Shown here piece by piece: positions 20,937-21,762 of a DNA stretch of 21,762 nt (the stretch's first letter is position 1; every line of letters begins with the position of its first letter). The notes beneath the pieces are model-generated. The model worked only from the letters and a program-made list of their open reading frames with translations, did not search any database and was not told the DNA's origin. Position numbers and translations under genes: made by a program. The stretch is taken from positions 1 to 21,762 of the forward strand of contig JACMKH010000263.1 of the NCBI GenBank assembly GCA_014380205.1, written 5' to 3'. This DNA comes from Sphingomonadaceae bacterium (GTDB lineage Bacteria > Pseudomonadota > Alphaproteobacteria > Sphingomonadales > Sphingomonadaceae).

Positions 20937-21762
20937 GCCAGCCGAGTCCCCGGGGGAATCGGAAAACCGCGCAGCAGCGCCTCGGCGGTCATCGCGCCGC
21001 GCCCCGCGCGCTGGAGCAGGGCAGGGCGGATCGCCGCCTCGCCGCACGCGATGGTCAGCCGATCGTCGCGCACGTCGCCCGGCGCGCCCTGGGCGTCGAC
21101 GACCTTGGCGGCGAGCACGCGGATGCGCTCTCCGTCATGCTCGAAGAACGCGCCAGGCGCGGGGTTGAACGCGCGCACCGCGCGCTCGACCTCGATCGCG
21201 GGCCGCGCGAAATCGAGCCGCGCTTCGGCCTTGTCGATCTTGGCGGCATAGGTGGCTTGGGCATCGTCCTGCTCCTCCGCCCGCCAGCTCCCCCGATCGG
21301 CGAGCGTCTCGACCACCAGGCGCGCGCCGATCGCCGCGAGCTCCTCGGTCAGTTCGCCCGCCGTCTTGCCATTGATCGGCGTCACCGCGCGCGCGATCAT
21401 CGGCCCCGTGTCGAGGCCGCGCGCCATCGCCATGATCGTCACGCCCGTCTTCGCGTCTCCCGCGAGGATCGCGCGCTGGATCGGCGCCGCGCCGCGCCAG
21501 CGCGGCAGCAGCGAGGCGTGGACGTTGAGGCAGCCCAGCCTTGGCGTATCGAGGATCGCCTGCCCCAGGATCAGCCCATAGGCCGCGACCACCGCGACAT
21601 CGGGCGCGAGCGCCGCGAACGCGGCCTTTTCCTCGTCGCTCTTGAGGCTGCGCGGCGTCGCTACTGGGATTCCGAGCGCCTCGGCGCACCGATCGACCGG
21701 CGACGGCGTCAGCGCCTTGCCGCGGTGCGCGGGCCGCGGCGGCTGCGTGTAAGCCGCGACCA
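20933..21762 (-). CDS. fmt: Methionyl-tRNA formyltransferase Fmt (5' end beyond window)
   Basis: About 275 residues of the roughly 300-residue Fmt are present; the start lies past position 21762. Translation at the edge gives [15 protein letters not shown], the Fmt loop after the first Rossmann strand. The catalytic region is [17 protein letters not shown], with the formyl-transfer Asn-His pair, and the Asp sits in RGLDTGPMI. The C-terminal OB domain starts near [18 protein letters not shown]. The enzyme formylates initiator Met-tRNA with 10-formyl-THF. The stop overlaps the truA start by four bases. Confidence 0.95.
   Translation of the reverse strand, partial: VAAYTQPPRPAHRGKALTPSPVDRCAEALGIPVATPRSLKSDEEKAAFAALAPDVAVVAAYGLILGQAILDTPRLGCLNVHASLLPRWRGAAPIQRAILAGDAKTGVTIMAMARGLDTGPMIARAVTPINGKTAGELTEELAAIGARLVVETLADRGSWRAEEQDDAQATYAAKIDKAEARLDFARPAIEVERAVRAFNPAPGAFFEHDGERIRVLAAKVVDAQGAPGDVRDDRLTIACGEAAIRPALLQRAGRGAMTAEALLRGFPIPPGTRLA

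Overview
The window is a high-GC alphaproteobacterial chromosome segment, most likely from a sphingomonad (Sphingomonas, Novosphingobium, Sphingobium, Sphingopyxis or a relative). The codon bias, the ring- and ether-type catabolic genes, and the short hairpin intergenic repeats all point that way. The assignment is inference, because there is no rRNA gene and no search was run. The two right-most genes, fmt and truA, are housekeeping; almost everything to their left is accessory catabolism.

Layout. 1-1111 (minus): an N-terminal piece of an aldehyde dehydrogenase, a hairpin-rich intergenic block, and a SnoaL/NTF2-like protein. 1112-1261 is a divergent promoter region with two different inverted-repeat operator candidates. 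1262-9549 (plus) is a tight operon-like run: MFS transporter, two LigD-like SDRs, a VOC protein, two tandem cupin dioxygenases of the 2,4'-dihydroxyacetophenone dioxygenase type, a third SDR, a zinc alcohol dehydrogenase and a GMC oxidoreductase. Several of these genes overlap by 1-4 bases. 9546-15483 (minus): an SDR, a GIY-YIG nuclease gene framed by inverted hairpin repeats, an amidohydrolase, an aldehyde dehydrogenase and a lipoprotein PQQ/cytochrome c alcohol dehydrogenase. 15521-19719 (minus): an acyl-CoA ligase, then two GSTs and a Rieske oxygenase whose reading frames overlap. 19720-20174: a promoter region, a possible 22-residue leader ORF and an 80-residue unknown protein. 20199-21762 (minus): truA and the partial fmt.

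How the genes may work together (inference). LigD-like SDRs oxidise a benzylic alcohol next to an ether. A LigF-like GST cleaves a beta-ether with glutathione. DAD-type cupins cleave an aryl hydroxymethyl ketone to an aromatic acid plus a C1 acid. SnoaL-like proteins of this general kind include lignin-dimer lyases. Dehydrogenases (PQQ, GMC, Zn, ALDH) oxidise alcohols and aldehydes, the ligase activates acids, and the VanA-type Rieske enzyme demethylates or hydroxylates. Together this suggests catabolism of an aryl-ether or lignin-dimer-like compound by a gene set not in the classical lig order. Polyether degradation is an alternative. No transcription factor gene lies in the window, but two operator types recur at its promoters, which suggests outside regulators tie the units together.

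The most novel structural signal is a family of about 35-40 bp hairpin repeats. One inverted pair exactly frames the small GIY-YIG gene, and a second pair in the same orientation has no gene between its arms. This looks like a full and an internally emptied form of one mobile unit.
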